A DNA stretch of 64,000 nucleotides from SpSt-398 sp041752235 (GCA_041752235.1 JBGSHM010000013.1:13939-77938); one strand, 5' to 3'. Numbered from the stretch's first letter, positions 9,480-19,286 are shown. Notes: generated by a model not told the origin, from the letters alone. Numbers and translations are program-made.

Positions 9480-9589
9480 AATCAACTATTATTGATTATT
9501 AATTATTGATTATTGATTAAATTCCCGAGGATTTATCGGTTTGCCAAGACTTAATAATTCATAATTAATAATTCATAATTCTCTCAATC
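9480..9589. repeat. AT-rich inverted repeat between kinase and regulator
   Basis: The words TATTGATTATTAATTATTG on the left and AATTCATAATTAATAATTC on the right are made of repeated ATTATT/AATAAT blocks and partly complement each other. No promoter match is clear. It separates the kinase and regulator genes, which therefore may not be strictly co-translated. Confidence 0.5.
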
Positions 9590-10231
9590 ATGGGGAAGAG
9601 AAAGATCAAAGTGGCCCTGGTGGACGATCACCAGATCGTGATCGACGGATTGCTCTCCTTGCTAAAGGGGACCGATTCGGTCGAGCTGGTATTTTCTACC
9701 ACCAAGCCCGAGGAAGTGATCGGCCTTCTCCAACTCCACCCCGTGGATATATTGCTCACGGATATCATGATGCCGGTTATCCCCGGTAATGAATTGGCCA
9801 AAAAAGTGAGAAAGGAATTTCCGCTCCTCCGCATACTCGCCCTATCCATGAGCGGGCAGGGTGAATTGGTCAATGAAATGATCACCGAGTCCGATATTTC
9901 CGGTTATGTATTAAAAAACATCGGTAAACAGGAATTAGTAACAGCCCTTGAAAAAATCGCTGCCGGAGGTATTTACTTTAGTGAAGAAGTGATCCGGGAA
10001 CTCAAGAATTCCGACCGACGAAAAAAGCAGGCCGAAGAAGCCCATCTCACCGAAAGAGAGATCGAGATCATCCGCCTGATAGAAAAGGAATATAATAACC
10101 GACAGATCGCCGATGCACTCTTCATCTCAGAAAGAACGGTCGAAACCCACCGCAAGAATATTTTCCGTAAAACAAATACAAATAGTGTGATCGGGTTGGT
10201 GAAGTTTGCGTATGAACATCGGTTGGTGTGA
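9590..10231 (+). CDS. Response regulator, NarL/LuxR family
   Basis: A 213-residue two-domain regulator. The receiver domain (7-125) has the acidic pair D12-D13, phospho-acceptor D58 in LLTDIMMP and a lysine in VLKNIGK. A LuxR-type helix-turn-helix follows (about 148-210), with LTEREIEIIRLI and ISERTVETHRKNI. Length and layout match NarL-type transcription factors. The neighbouring HisKA_3 kinase is the likely phosphodonor. Targets are unknown; no nearby gene carries an obvious operator. Confidence 0.93.
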   Translation: MGKRKIKVALVDDHQIVIDGLLSLLKGTDSVELVFSTTKPEEVIGLLQLHPVDILLTDIMMPVIPGNELAKKVRKEFPLLRILALSMSGQGELVNEMITESDISGYVLKNIGKQELVTALEKIAAGGIYFSEEVIRELKNSDRRKKQAEEAHLTEREIEIIRLIEKEYNNRQIADALFISERTVETHRKNIFRKTNTNSVIGLVKFAYEHRLV

Positions 10232-10252
10232 GGGGCGCCTCACGCCTCACTC

Positions 10253-11455
10253 TCACGATTTCCCCAAATCATGCCCCATCCGATCCCGCTTCGTTGCCAA
10301 ATACTTTTCATTGTGCGGATTGGCATGTATGCGAATGGGAATATTATCCACTACTTCTAATCCATAACCGATAAGCCCCACTCTTTTCTTGGGGTTATTG
10401 CTGATCAGGTTCAATTTGGAGATGCCCAGATAGCGCAGTATTTGCGCCCCCACTCCATAATCGCGTTGGTCCATTTGAAAACCTAAATGAAGGTTGGCAT
10501 CCACCGTATCCATCCCTTGTTCCTGCAGGCGATAGGCTTTGAGTTTATTGAGAAGTCCGATGCCCCTGCCTTCCTGGTTCATATATAAAATGACCCCTTT
10601 GCCTTCTTTTTCCACCATTTGCATGGCGCAATGGAGTTGTTCGCCGCAATCACAACGCAGCGAACCCAGGATATCCCCGGTGAAACAGGAGGAGTGAACA
10701 CGTACCATCACGGGTTCATCGGGCTCCCATTTGCCTTTGATCAGGGCCAGGTGTTCATTGCTTGAATTCTTTTCGCGAAAGGCTTTGAGTTTAAACATCC
10801 CAAACTGGGTAGGCATATCCACTTCCACCACTTCTTCGATCAGGGAATCGCGGGTGATGCGGTATTCGATCAGGTCTTTGATGGAAATGATACTGAAATC
10901 AAATTTTTTGGCGATCTCTATCAATTGAGGAAGCCTGGCCATGGACCCATCATCATTCATGATCTCGACCAATACCCCGGCCGGTTGAAAACCGGCCAGG
11001 CGGGACAGGTCAATCGCCGCTTCTGTGTGACCTGCGCGACGCAGCACGCCACCCGTTTTTGCCCGCAACGGAAAAATATGACCCGGTCGGCCAAGGTCCT
11101 CCGGCTTGGTTTCCGGATCGATCAAGGCTTTGATGGTCAGCGACCTGTCCTGTGCTGAAATGCCGGTAGTACAACCATGTCCCAGCAGGTCAACCGATAC
11201 CGTAAAAGCCGTTTCATGCAAGGCAGTATTATTATTGACCATCAGCTCCAATTTGAGCTCTTCACAGCGTTGTTCGAGCAGGGGAACACAGATCAATCCC
11301 CGGCCGTGTTTGGTCATAAAATTGATCACTTCGGGGGTGGCAGCCTCGGCGGCACAGATGAAATCTCCCTCATTTTCACGGTCTTCATCATCTACCACAA
11401 TTACGAGTTTTCCGGCACGTATATCCGCAATAGCTTTCTCGATCGAATCCAGCAT
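10253..11455 (-). CDS. ribBA: Bifunctional DHBP synthase / GTP cyclohydrolase II (riboflavin synthesis)
   Basis: A 400-residue fusion. The N-terminal half makes 3,4-dihydroxy-2-butanone 4-phosphate from ribulose 5-phosphate (DDEDRENEGD, 22-31; GHTEAAIDL, 142-150). The C-terminal half opens GTP to the first pyrimidine of riboflavin synthesis, with zinc ligands C257, C268 and C270 in SSCFTGDILGSLRCDCGEQ and the GRGIG loop near 297-301. The frame extends to a GTG at 11482, but a TAATTTTG -7 box covers 11470-11477, so the ATG at 11455 must be the start. The gene converges on the response regulator gene, 21 bases away. No FMN riboswitch is present in front of it. Confidence 0.95.
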   Translation of the reverse strand: MLDSIEKAIADIRAGKLVIVVDDEDRENEGDFICAAEAATPEVINFMTKHGRGLICVPLLEQRCEELKLELMVNNNTALHETAFTVSVDLLGHGCTTGISAQDRSLTIKALIDPETKPEDLGRPGHIFPLRAKTGGVLRRAGHTEAAIDLSRLAGFQPAGVLVEIMNDDGSMARLPQLIEIAKKFDFSIISIKDLIEYRITRDSLIEEVVEVDMPTQFGMFKLKAFREKNSSNEHLALIKGKWEPDEPVMVRVHSSCFTGDILGSLRCDCGEQLHCAMQMVEKEGKGVILYMNQEGRGIGLLNKLKAYRLQEQGMDTVDANLHLGFQMDQRDYGVGAQILRYLGISKLNLISNNPKKRVGLIGYGLEVVDNIPIRIHANPHNEKYLATKRDRMGHDLGKS

Positions 11456-11469
11456 ATTCCAATTTTTAG

Positions 11470-11477
11470 CAAAATTA
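11470..11477 (-). promoter_or_regulatory. Predicted -7 box of ribBA
   Basis: TAATTTTG on the minus strand matches TAnnTTTG and ends 14 bases before the ATG at 11455. It lies inside the frame of the longer GTG-started ORF, which decides the start. No clear -33 element. Confidence 0.5.
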
Positions 11478-11635
11478 GCCACAATTTTCCAGCTTGTCTT
11501 TATACCCCTATCTTTGACCCGCTATGCAATGACCGGTATGCCCCGCTGGCAGTGGTTTGGGAGGTAATAAATTGTTAATAATCCCCTCCTGACCGATAGC
11601 CGGGAAATTGCTTTCTTTGCACCAAAATTAACATA

Positions 11636-14600
11636 ATGCTTATGTTTAAGAGAAGTATCCCCTACTTTATCGTATTGATTTTTACGTCATTGTGTTCAAT
11701 GGCCCAGGTCACTACCAGTGGTATGACCGGTACGGTAAAGACCGACAAAAATGAGCCCCTTGTTGGCGCATCTGTTACACTCACCCATGTTCCCACCAAG
11801 ACCGTGTACACCACGATCACCCGGAGAGACGGCCGCTTTGATGTAGCCAATATCAACCCCGGTGGACCCTACACGCTTGAAATATCCTTTACCGGTTTTG
11901 ATAAGCTGGTAAAATCGGACATTTTTGTTTCCCTTGGGGAAACATCCCGTCAGGATCTCGCTATGGGACAGGATGTGAAAACCTTGTCGGAAGTGGTACT
12001 GGCCTCCTCTCGTCGCCGTGAAGGGGCAAAGGGTGGTACCGAAACCGCTGTTGGTCGCGATAAAATGCAAAACCTGCCTACGGTAGGTCGTAACCTTTCC
12101 GACTTCCTGCGTTATGTTCCCCAAGCCAAGATCACCGGTGACGGTGGTATCTCCCTGGCTGGTCAAAACAACCGATACAACTCATTTTATATTGACGGAG
12201 CTGTAAATAATGATGTATTCGGGCTTTCCGCCTCTGGTACCAATGGTGGCCAGGCTGGTATCGCCCCTGTTTCCATCGATGCCATCGATCAATTCCAGGT
12301 GGTTATCTCTCCCTACGATGCTGCCTTAGGTAATTTCACCGGTGGTGGTATCAATGCCATCACCCGAAGTGGTACCAACCAGGTCGAAGGTTCCTTGTAT
12401 TATTTCTTCCGGAACCAAGCCTTGTCTGGTAAAACACCAGGTGTAGATAAAAGCGTGGCTACCAAACTGGCTGATTTCAAAAATCAGACCTATGGTTTCC
12501 GTGTTGGCTTCCCCATTGTGAAGAATAAGATCTTTATGTTCATCAACGGAGAGATGCAAAGAGATACACGTCCGCAACCATATGATATCAGCGGATATCT
12601 GGGAAATTCCTCCCAAACAGATATTGAGAACCTGGCGGCTTACCTGCGTACAACCTATGGCTATGAGCCCGGCAGTTATCTGGACAACCCCGCGAAGATC
12701 AATGCCGACCGTATCGTAGCTAAAATTGATTGGGCGCTTAACAGCAAGAACAAACTCAGCGCCAGCTATCGGTACAATGCCGGTGAACGCTTTAACGTTA
12801 GCCGCAGCAGCAACAGCACCATCAACTTTTATAACAACGGATATATTTTCCCCACCACCACCCATTCGGGTTCCATCGAATTGAACTCTCGTTTCAAGAA
12901 AGGTTCCAACAATCGCTTGTTGCTGACCTTTACCAACGTAACGGATGACCGTGGTGCGATCGGCGATCCCTTCCCCCGTGTGACGATCCGTGACGGTTCT
13001 GGTTCCATCGTTTTTGGTACAGAGGAATTCTCTACCGGAAACCTGCTGAAGCAGAACAACTACGCCATCTTTGATGTATTCAAGTTTTACAAAGGCAACC
13101 AAACCTGGTCGATCGGTACGGACAATGAGTTGAGCAATTCAACCAATATCTTTATTCGTCAGAACTATGGTTCCTATGTGTACAATAGCCTGGCTGCCTT
13201 TACCAGTGGTGGAACAGCCGCTACCTATAACCGCTCCTACTCCCTGCTGGATCCCGGAAAATCGGGTGATGAGTCAGTGAATGCTGCGGCTAAATTCAAC
13301 ACCCTTCGCTTAGGATTTTTTGTCAATGATGAGATCCGGGTGGATGATGCCCTGACCATCAATGTGGGTCTGCGTTTGGATAACACCAAGTTCCTCACCA
13401 CTCCCCGTACCGACAACTTCTTTAACGACAGCGCCCTGGGCAAGATCGAACAGTACTACGATATGCAAGGCGCCCGCTCGGGTCAGATTTCCAGCCCCAA
13501 GTGGTCACTCAACCCCCGTTTTGGTTTTGTTTACAAAATGGCCAAACGCAATATGACCATCCGTGGTGGTGCCGGTCTGTTTACCGGACGTGTACCCCTG
13601 GTTTGGCCTGGTGGAGTATATAACAATAATGGTATCAGCCTTGCCGGTATCGCCCGCTCCAATGTGGCCTTCCGTGAAGATCCCTTTGGACAATATGTGG
13701 CCAGTGATTTTGGAATCTCCGTACCTATTCCGTCAGGACAGGTGGACCTGATCTCCAAAGAATTCAAGATGAACAAAGTGGCCCGTACTTCCCTGGCCGT
13801 GGAAAAAACAGCCGGTAAGAACTGGAAATTCATTGTGGAAGGAATCTATACCAGCAATATCAACGAGATCGACTACAAGCGTGTAGACATCCTGCCTCCC
13901 ACACTGCAATCTGTTGGAGCGGATGTACGTAATGTATATCCCCTGTCTGGTAACTTCGCTGCCCAGATCCCCTTCAGGGGAAATGGTACCAACCCTTATA
14001 CCGGGGTGTACCTCCTGAGCAACAATGAAGATGGTGCCAAAGGATATTCGTACAATATCTCCTTTACCATTGATAAAGGCTGGAGCAATGGTTTCGCCTT
14101 TAACGCCAACTATACCTACGGTCGCTCTATCGTGCGTAACGAGGGTACCAGCTCGCAGAATAACAGCCAGTGGCGCTTTATGGAAACCGTTTACGGACGT
14201 AATTTCCTGAACCTGTCTACCAGCGACTACGACCTGGGAAGCCGGATCAATGTGTATGTGGCCAAAAAAATCACTTGGGCCAACAAGAAACTGGCTACCA
14301 CCATTTCACTGGTGTACAATGGCCAAAGTGGAAGTCCGTTTAGCTATGTTATCAACCGCGGTATGATCCGTGACCTGGATAATTTTGAAACCAATGACCT
14401 GGCCTATATCCCGGCTGACATTTCGGAGATCAATTTCATCCAGAATGGAACCGCCAGCCCTGCCGATCAGTGGAATGCCTTTAATGCCTTTGTAGAGGGC
14501 GATAAATACCTTAAATCCCGTCGTGGCCAGTATGCCGAGCGTAACGGGGCCCGTTTGCCCTTTACCAATATCGTTGACCTGAAACTCCAGCAGGATTTCA

Positions 14601-14872
14601 ACATCAAACTGGGTGCCCGTACCTACCAGGTGCAGGTAACCTACGATGTGTTCAACTTTACCAACATGATCAACAATAAGTGGGGTAAGGCCTATTTCAT
14701 GAGTAATGACCAGGCCATTCTGCTCGATTTCCAGGGTTATGTCAGCGCCACCGACCTGACTCCCCTGTATCGGTTTACAGCCCCCACCACCGGAAATTAC
14801 TGGACAATTTCGGATGGTGTTTTCAACAGCGCCCGTTGGACCAGCCAGCTGGGTGTCCGCCTCAATTTCTAA
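11636..14872 (+). CDS. Oar-like TonB-dependent receptor, first of a tandem pair
   Basis: A 1078-residue outer-membrane receptor. It has a signal peptide (to about residue 22), a carboxypeptidase-regulatory-like beta-sandwich (about 25-110, with TGTVKTDKNEPLVGASV), a plug domain (about 125-240) and a large C-terminal barrel ending QLGVRLNF. The sequence style (TEDGA-poor plug, GGGINAITRSGTN, long Tyr/Asn-rich strands) is that of the Oar family rather than of SusC. Oar proteins are implicated in export or uptake of large or protein ligands. No SusD gene follows, so this is not a SusCD pair. The second gene is colinear over its whole length. Confidence 0.92.
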   Translation: MLMFKRSIPYFIVLIFTSLCSMAQVTTSGMTGTVKTDKNEPLVGASVTLTHVPTKTVYTTITRRDGRFDVANINPGGPYTLEISFTGFDKLVKSDIFVSLGETSRQDLAMGQDVKTLSEVVLASSRRREGAKGGTETAVGRDKMQNLPTVGRNLSDFLRYVPQAKITGDGGISLAGQNNRYNSFYIDGAVNNDVFGLSASGTNGGQAGIAPVSIDAIDQFQVVISPYDAALGNFTGGGINAITRSGTNQVEGSLYYFFRNQALSGKTPGVDKSVATKLADFKNQTYGFRVGFPIVKNKIFMFINGEMQRDTRPQPYDISGYLGNSSQTDIENLAAYLRTTYGYEPGSYLDNPAKINADRIVAKIDWALNSKNKLSASYRYNAGERFNVSRSSNSTINFYNNGYIFPTTTHSGSIELNSRFKKGSNNRLLLTFTNVTDDRGAIGDPFPRVTIRDGSGSIVFGTEEFSTGNLLKQNNYAIFDVFKFYKGNQTWSIGTDNELSNSTNIFIRQNYGSYVYNSLAAFTSGGTAATYNRSYSLLDPGKSGDESVNAAAKFNTLRLGFFVNDEIRVDDALTINVGLRLDNTKFLTTPRTDNFFNDSALGKIEQYYDMQGARSGQISSPKWSLNPRFGFVYKMAKRNMTIRGGAGLFTGRVPLVWPGGVYNNNGISLAGIARSNVAFREDPFGQYVASDFGISVPIPSGQVDLISKEFKMNKVARTSLAVEKTAGKNWKFIVEGIYTSNINEIDYKRVDILPPTLQSVGADVRNVYPLSGNFAAQIPFRGNGTNPYTGVYLLSNNEDGAKGYSYNISFTIDKGWSNGFAFNANYTYGRSIVRNEGTSSQNNSQWRFMETVYGRNFLNLSTSDYDLGSRINVYVAKKITWANKKLATTISLVYNGQSGSPFSYVINRGMIRDLDNFETNDLAYIPADISEINFIQNGTASPADQWNAFNAFVEGDKYLKSRRGQYAERNGARLPFTNIVDLKLQQDFNIKLGARTYQVQVTYDVFNFTNMINNKWGKAYFMSNDQAILLDFQGYVSATDLTPLYRFTAPTTGNYWTISDGVFNSARWTSQLGVRLNF

Positions 14873-14896
14873 TTGATTCTCACCGGATAACGAAAA

Positions 14897-14920
14897 CCCC
14901 GCGATTTCGCGGGGTTTTTT
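14897..14920 (+). terminator. Rho-independent terminator after the first receptor gene
   Basis: Stem CCCCGCG (14897-14903) with CGCGGGG (14908-14914), loop ATTT, extended by flanking A/T pairs, followed by six T. It lies 25 bases after the stop codon and isolates the two receptor genes transcriptionally. Confidence 0.85.
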
Positions 14921-14948
14921 GTTTTTTGGGGCCAAAAGATTTAATTTG
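14915..14948 (+). promoter_or_regulatory. Predicted promoter of the second receptor gene
   Basis: TTTTTTG (14915-14921) followed after exactly 19 bases by TTAATTTG (14941-14948), a one-mismatch version of the TAnnTTTG box, 47 bases ahead of the ATG. The -33 element is made by the T tract of the preceding terminator. Confidence 0.5.
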
Positions 14949-14995
14949 CCGCATTAAAGCGGATTTTCTCAAATTCGCAACCGAAAACTAATAAT

Positions 14996-17900
14996 ATGCT
15001 TATGCTTAAGAGAATTGTACGACTACTCTCCGTATTGTTCGTTATGTCCCTGTCCGTACAGGCACAAGAGACCAACAGTAGCATTGGCGGTTTGATCAAA
15101 GGAGCCAATAATCAACCGTTGGTTGGCGCTACCATCACCGCAGTCCATGTTCCCACTGGTACCAAGTATGTCGTTCTCGCCCGAAGCAATGGCCGCTTCG
15201 ATATTAACAACATGACCCCCGGCGGACCTTACACTGTAACTGTTTCCTTTGTAGGATTCAATGATGATGTAAGAGAGAATATTTTCCTCAGCCTGGGTGA
15301 TAAAGCCTCTTACGATTTTGTATTGGTGGATAAAGCCGGTAACCTGACCGAATTGGTGTTGACTTCACGTCGCGCCGCCGGTACAGCGAAGACGGGTTCG
15401 GAAACCAGTATCGGTCGTGATAAGGTTGCCAACATCCCAACCGTATCCCGTAGCCTGAATGATTATCTGCGTGCAACGCCTCAGGCAAAGATCACTGGCG
15501 ACGGTGGTGTTTCCCTGGCAGGTCAAAATAACCGATACAACTCTTTCTTTATTGATGGCGCCATCAATAACGACGTATTTGGATTGGCTGCTTCCGGAAC
15601 AAACGGAGGACAGGCCAATATCAACCCTATCTCCATTGATGCCATCGACCAGTTCCAGGTGGTACTCTCCCCCTACGATGCATCGCTGGGTGGATTTACC
15701 GGAGGTGGTATCAATGCCACGACCCGTTCTGGTTCAAATGAATTGCATGGCGCTGCCTGGTATTACTACCGCGATGAGAAACTCGCCGGTAAAACACCTG
15801 GTGGTGTGGCTGTTGATCAGCGGATTCGCCTGGCCAACTTCCGTAACCAAACCTATGGCGCGCGCTTTAGCGGACCATTGATCAAGAATAAACTCTTCTT
15901 CTTCCTGCTCGGTGAGATCCAGCGTGATGAGCGCCCCCAGCCTTTTAACATCGCTGATTACCGCGGAAACTCCAATCAGGCCACTATCGATAACCTGGTG
16001 TCTTACCTGAAAACAACTTATAACTACGATGCCGGATCCTACCTCGACAATCCCGAGCAGGTGAAAGCGAACCGTGTTACTGCCAAACTCGACTGGAACC
16101 TGGGCAAGAACAACCGGACCAAATTGTCCATGAGTTATCGCTACAACCAGGGCGAACGTTACAATACCAGCGCGAGCAGCAGCACCACCATCAACTTCTT
16201 TAACAACGGTATCCTGTTCCCCAGCAAATCGCACACAGGTACCTTTGAATTACGCAATAGCCTGAAAGGAGGCGCCTCTAACCGCTTGCTGATCACCTAT
16301 ACTGATGTAACAGATAACCGTGACCCGATCGGACAACCCTTCCCCCGTGTTACGATCAATGACGGAGCGGGTCGCTTTATCTTTGGTACCGAGAATTTCT
16401 CTACCGGTAACTTCCTGGCGCAAAAGAACTGGACCATCAATGATGTGTTTAAATTCTACCTGGGCAATAACCTGATCTCTGTGGGTACCGATAACCTGAT
16501 CAGTAAAGCAAACAACCTGTTCATTCGCAACCTGTATGGTAACTATACCTACAATAACCTGAATGATTTTCTGAATGACGTAACGCCTAACCAGTACTCG
16601 TATACCTATTCGAACCTGGAAGAAACTACGGATGAAAAAGATTCTAAATCGGCTGCGCGTTTCAATTATATCAACTGGGCTTTCTTCATCAACGATGAGA
16701 TCAAAGCCAACCAAAACCTGACGATCAATCTCGGTTTGCGTGCAGATAAGACCGTTTTCCTGAACCGTCCCAATGCTGATCCTTTCCTGAATGATACCGC
16801 TTTGGCGATCATTTCGCAATACTATGATCTCTATGGCGCCCGTTCCGGTCAAATGGCAGAAGTTCCCTGGTCACTCTCTCCCCGCGTAGGTTTTACCCTG
16901 CGTGTACCGGATGAGAATACCACCGTTCGCGGGGGTATCGGTCTCTTCACTGGTCGTATGCCACTTGTATGGCCTGGTGGGGTGTATAATAACACTGGTA
17001 TCAACCTGGGTTCTGTTACCCAAACCACTCCGGGATTTGCGACGTTCTATTCTGGTTTCCGTGCCGATCCATTTAACCAATACACACCGGCTGACCTGAA
17101 TACTTCCGCCAGCACGGCCAAAGGCCAGGTAGACCTGATCTCCGCCAAATTCAAACTGCCTAAATTGCTTCGTACCAGCCTGACCGTCGAAAAACGCATG
17201 ACAAAAGGTTGGACCCTTACCGTCGAAGGAATGTTTAGCAAGAATATCCACGAGATCTATTATCAAAACGTGAACATCCTGCCCCCTACCCTGAAATCGG
17301 TTGGAGCAGGTGCACGCACGGTTTATACATTTGGCGGAACCCCCAACAGGATCCCACTCCTGTCTAATGGATCTAATCCTTATGGTGCCAATGATATCTT
17401 TGTCCTGAATAATAATGAAGGGACCAAAGGCTATTCCTACAATTTCACCATGGTATTGGATAAGGCCTTCCGTGATGGCTGGGCCGCAACCATGAGTTAT
17501 GCCTATGGTAATTCAATTGTGACCAACGAGGGTACCAGCTCGCAAAACAATAGCCAGTGGCGCTTTATGGAGGCCGTGAATGGCCGTAACGGACTGGGGC
17601 TTTCCATCTCTGACTTCAACCTGGGTCATCGCTTCTTTGGATACCTGTCTAAGAAGTTCACCTATGGTGCGAAAAAGATGGCTGCTACCACCTTTACACT
17701 CGTGTACAATGGTCAGCAAGGACAACCCTTTAGCTATGTGTACACAGGTAGCATGGTGGGTGACCGCGCCCGGTCAGAGACCAACGACCTGATCTATGTG
17801 CCAACGGCCGCTGAATTACAAACGACTACCTTCCTGAGTGTAACCGTAAATGGTGTCACTTACAGCGAGGCTGCTCAGCGCCAATTGTTCGAGAATTATA

Positions 17901-18283
17901 TTCAGGGAAACAAATATCTCCGCAACCGTCGTGGCCAGTTTGCCGAGCGCAACGGTTCACGCCTGCCCTGGAGTCATTTGCTTGACCTGAGCATCAAACA
18001 GGATTTCAGTGTGAAACTGGGTAAGAAAATTCATACCCTGCAGATCACCTACGATATTTACAACTTTACCAACCTGCTGAATCGCAACTGGGGTAAGACC
18101 TACTTCCTGGCCAACGACCAGTATGGACTGTTGCAATTCAACAGCTATACCAGCGCCACCAACCTGACCCCACGTTATACCTTCCGCCCACAAACCGGAA
18201 CACCCTGGGGCCTGAGCACCAGCACCGCTCCTGGTTTGAGTGCAAGATGGTTGAGCCAGATTGGTGTGAGGTTGTCGTTTTAA
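14996..18283 (+). CDS. Oar-like TonB-dependent receptor, second of a tandem pair
   Basis: A 1095-residue paralogue of the preceding receptor with the same parts in the same order: signal peptide (to about 23), regulatory-like sandwich (25-115), plug (130-240), long barrel ending QIGVRLSF. Long blocks are shared, for example KITGDGG, LAGQNNRYNSF and NEGTSSQNNSQWRFME, while the surface-loop regions differ. This points to an old tandem duplication followed by divergence of ligand loops. The first codons (MLM-KR) and even the leader ATG-CTTATG are the same in both. No SusD, TonB or substrate enzyme gene is next to it, so the ligand cannot be told. Confidence 0.92.
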   Translation: MLMLKRIVRLLSVLFVMSLSVQAQETNSSIGGLIKGANNQPLVGATITAVHVPTGTKYVVLARSNGRFDINNMTPGGPYTVTVSFVGFNDDVRENIFLSLGDKASYDFVLVDKAGNLTELVLTSRRAAGTAKTGSETSIGRDKVANIPTVSRSLNDYLRATPQAKITGDGGVSLAGQNNRYNSFFIDGAINNDVFGLAASGTNGGQANINPISIDAIDQFQVVLSPYDASLGGFTGGGINATTRSGSNELHGAAWYYYRDEKLAGKTPGGVAVDQRIRLANFRNQTYGARFSGPLIKNKLFFFLLGEIQRDERPQPFNIADYRGNSNQATIDNLVSYLKTTYNYDAGSYLDNPEQVKANRVTAKLDWNLGKNNRTKLSMSYRYNQGERYNTSASSSTTINFFNNGILFPSKSHTGTFELRNSLKGGASNRLLITYTDVTDNRDPIGQPFPRVTINDGAGRFIFGTENFSTGNFLAQKNWTINDVFKFYLGNNLISVGTDNLISKANNLFIRNLYGNYTYNNLNDFLNDVTPNQYSYTYSNLEETTDEKDSKSAARFNYINWAFFINDEIKANQNLTINLGLRADKTVFLNRPNADPFLNDTALAIISQYYDLYGARSGQMAEVPWSLSPRVGFTLRVPDENTTVRGGIGLFTGRMPLVWPGGVYNNTGINLGSVTQTTPGFATFYSGFRADPFNQYTPADLNTSASTAKGQVDLISAKFKLPKLLRTSLTVEKRMTKGWTLTVEGMFSKNIHEIYYQNVNILPPTLKSVGAGARTVYTFGGTPNRIPLLSNGSNPYGANDIFVLNNNEGTKGYSYNFTMVLDKAFRDGWAATMSYAYGNSIVTNEGTSSQNNSQWRFMEAVNGRNGLGLSISDFNLGHRFFGYLSKKFTYGAKKMAATTFTLVYNGQQGQPFSYVYTGSMVGDRARSETNDLIYVPTAAELQTTTFLSVTVNGVTYSEAAQRQLFENYIQGNKYLRNRRGQFAERNGSRLPWSHLLDLSIKQDFSVKLGKKIHTLQITYDIYNFTNLLNRNWGKTYFLANDQYGLLQFNSYTSATNLTPRYTFRPQTGTPWGLSTSTAPGLSARWLSQIGVRLSF

Positions 18284-18461
18284 GGAGGGAGGGGAGAGAC
18301 GTGAGACGTGAGAGGTGAATGGTGAATAGTGAATAGTGAATATAGCGCGTATTGATTTTTTTAAATAATAATAGAAAAGGCCTCAAATGAGGCCTTTTTC
18401 CATTATAAGAAATTATTTCACCATTCACTATTCACTATTCACCTCTCACGCCTCACGAAAC
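18284..18461. repeat. GTGAATAGTGAAT inverted repeat flanking a bidirectional terminator
   Basis: Repeats of the words GTGAATAGTGAATGG and their complement (CCATTCACTATTCAC) sit at about 18305-18345 and 18418-18450, and enclose the hairpin at 18375-18399. The same words recur at 55600-55680. No gene is present. Confidence 0.65.
18375..18399. terminator. Bidirectional terminator between convergent genes
   Basis: AAAAGGCCTC (18375-18384) pairs with GAGGCCTTTT (18389-18398) around loop AAAT. A and T tracts on both sides let it serve the receptor gene on the plus strand and the esterase gene on the minus strand. Confidence 0.8.
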
Positions 18462-19274
18462 TCACGCCTCACGCCCCCACCCCCACCTCAAAAACTCCGG
18501 CATCGCCCGTCCCCAGGTTTCCACATCGTGGCGGCCGTCTTTGTAGTTGATGTAAAAAATATCTTCGGTGACGGAGTAACCAATTTTCTCCAATTCTTCA
18601 ATGAGACCAAGAGTATCATCAATGGAGTCAATGATCCCGTTATTGTTGCGGTCCATGGTTTCATCCAGGGAGCCTGTGGTGAAATAGAATTTAAGCCATG
18701 GATGGTATTTGCCCTCCCGGATCTGTTTGTGCATGATCCGATCGGTTTCTTCAATATAGCCTTTTCCAATATCGTTTAACCGCCACCAGAGCGATCCTGA
18801 GAAAATGCCTGCCCGGCGAAATTCATGGGGATTATTCCAAACCACATCGATAGCGGTCAATCCTCCCAGTGAAAACCCGGCATAGGATTTATCTTTAAAT
18901 CCCTGTGGAGCGTATTGCTCCCGGAGCCAGGGCAAAAGTTCATCAAAAACGAATTGCTGGTGTTTGCCTGCCTTTACCCCCCGACCCTGGTAATCCGTAT
19001 AGGCCACGGTCCCATATTCCATTTTACGGTCCTCACTGCAATGGATACCCACTACGATCAGAGGCTCGATCTCCCCTTTACCCTCCATATCAGCTAAAAT
19101 GGCTCCCAGATCGAATTTGGGCAGGTCCTGGCCATCATTGATCAGCAGCAGGGAATACTGGGTATCAGGTTTGTGGTTCCGGGGCAGGTAGATATCGATC
19201 AACACTGTCCGGTCCAGGAATTCTGACTCCACATTCACGCGAAGGCCCGGATGTTTTTTTGTCTTGGATTGCAC
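18462..19274 (-). CDS. Esterase (PF00756-type alpha/beta hydrolase) with a calcium-binding-like loop
   Basis: A 270-residue alpha/beta hydrolase of the esterase D/enterochelin-esterase type. The nucleophile is S135 in YAGFSLGG and the probable catalytic histidine is H249 in KDGRHD. No signal peptide is seen, so it is likely cytoplasmic. Residues 208-219 (DRNNNGIIDSID) fit the 12-residue EF-hand loop pattern and may bind calcium. The start is a GTG; a TATATTTG box ends only 4 bases before it. The gene converges on the second receptor gene. Its natural substrate is unknown. Confidence 0.82.
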   Translation of the reverse strand: MQSKTKKHPGLRVNVESEFLDRTVLIDIYLPRNHKPDTQYSLLLINDGQDLPKFDLGAILADMEGKGEIEPLIVVGIHCSEDRKMEYGTVAYTDYQGRGVKAGKHQQFVFDELLPWLREQYAPQGFKDKSYAGFSLGGLTAIDVVWNNPHEFRRAGIFSGSLWWRLNDIGKGYIEETDRIMHKQIREGKYHPWLKFYFTTGSLDETMDRNNNGIIDSIDDTLGLIEELEKIGYSVTEDIFYINYKDGRHDVETWGRAMPEFLRWGWGREA

Positions 19275-19278
19275 GCTT

Positions 19279-19286
19279 CAAATATA
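19279..19286 (-). promoter_or_regulatory. Predicted -7 box of the esterase gene
   Basis: TATATTTG (minus strand) matches TAnnTTTG and ends 4 bases before the GTG, which implies a transcript with essentially no leader. No -33 element is clear. Confidence 0.4.

Noticed and set aside
11456..11482. GTG start for ribBA
   Set aside because: It overlaps a TAATTTTG -7 box and adds residues not found in the family.
10253..11482. FMN riboswitch in front of ribBA
   Set aside because: There is no leader long enough; the -7 box is 14 bases from the ATG.
11636..18283. SusCD polysaccharide-utilisation locus
   Set aside because: No SusD-type gene, glycoside hydrolase or sulfatase lies next to the receptors; their sequence is Oar-like rather than SusC-like.
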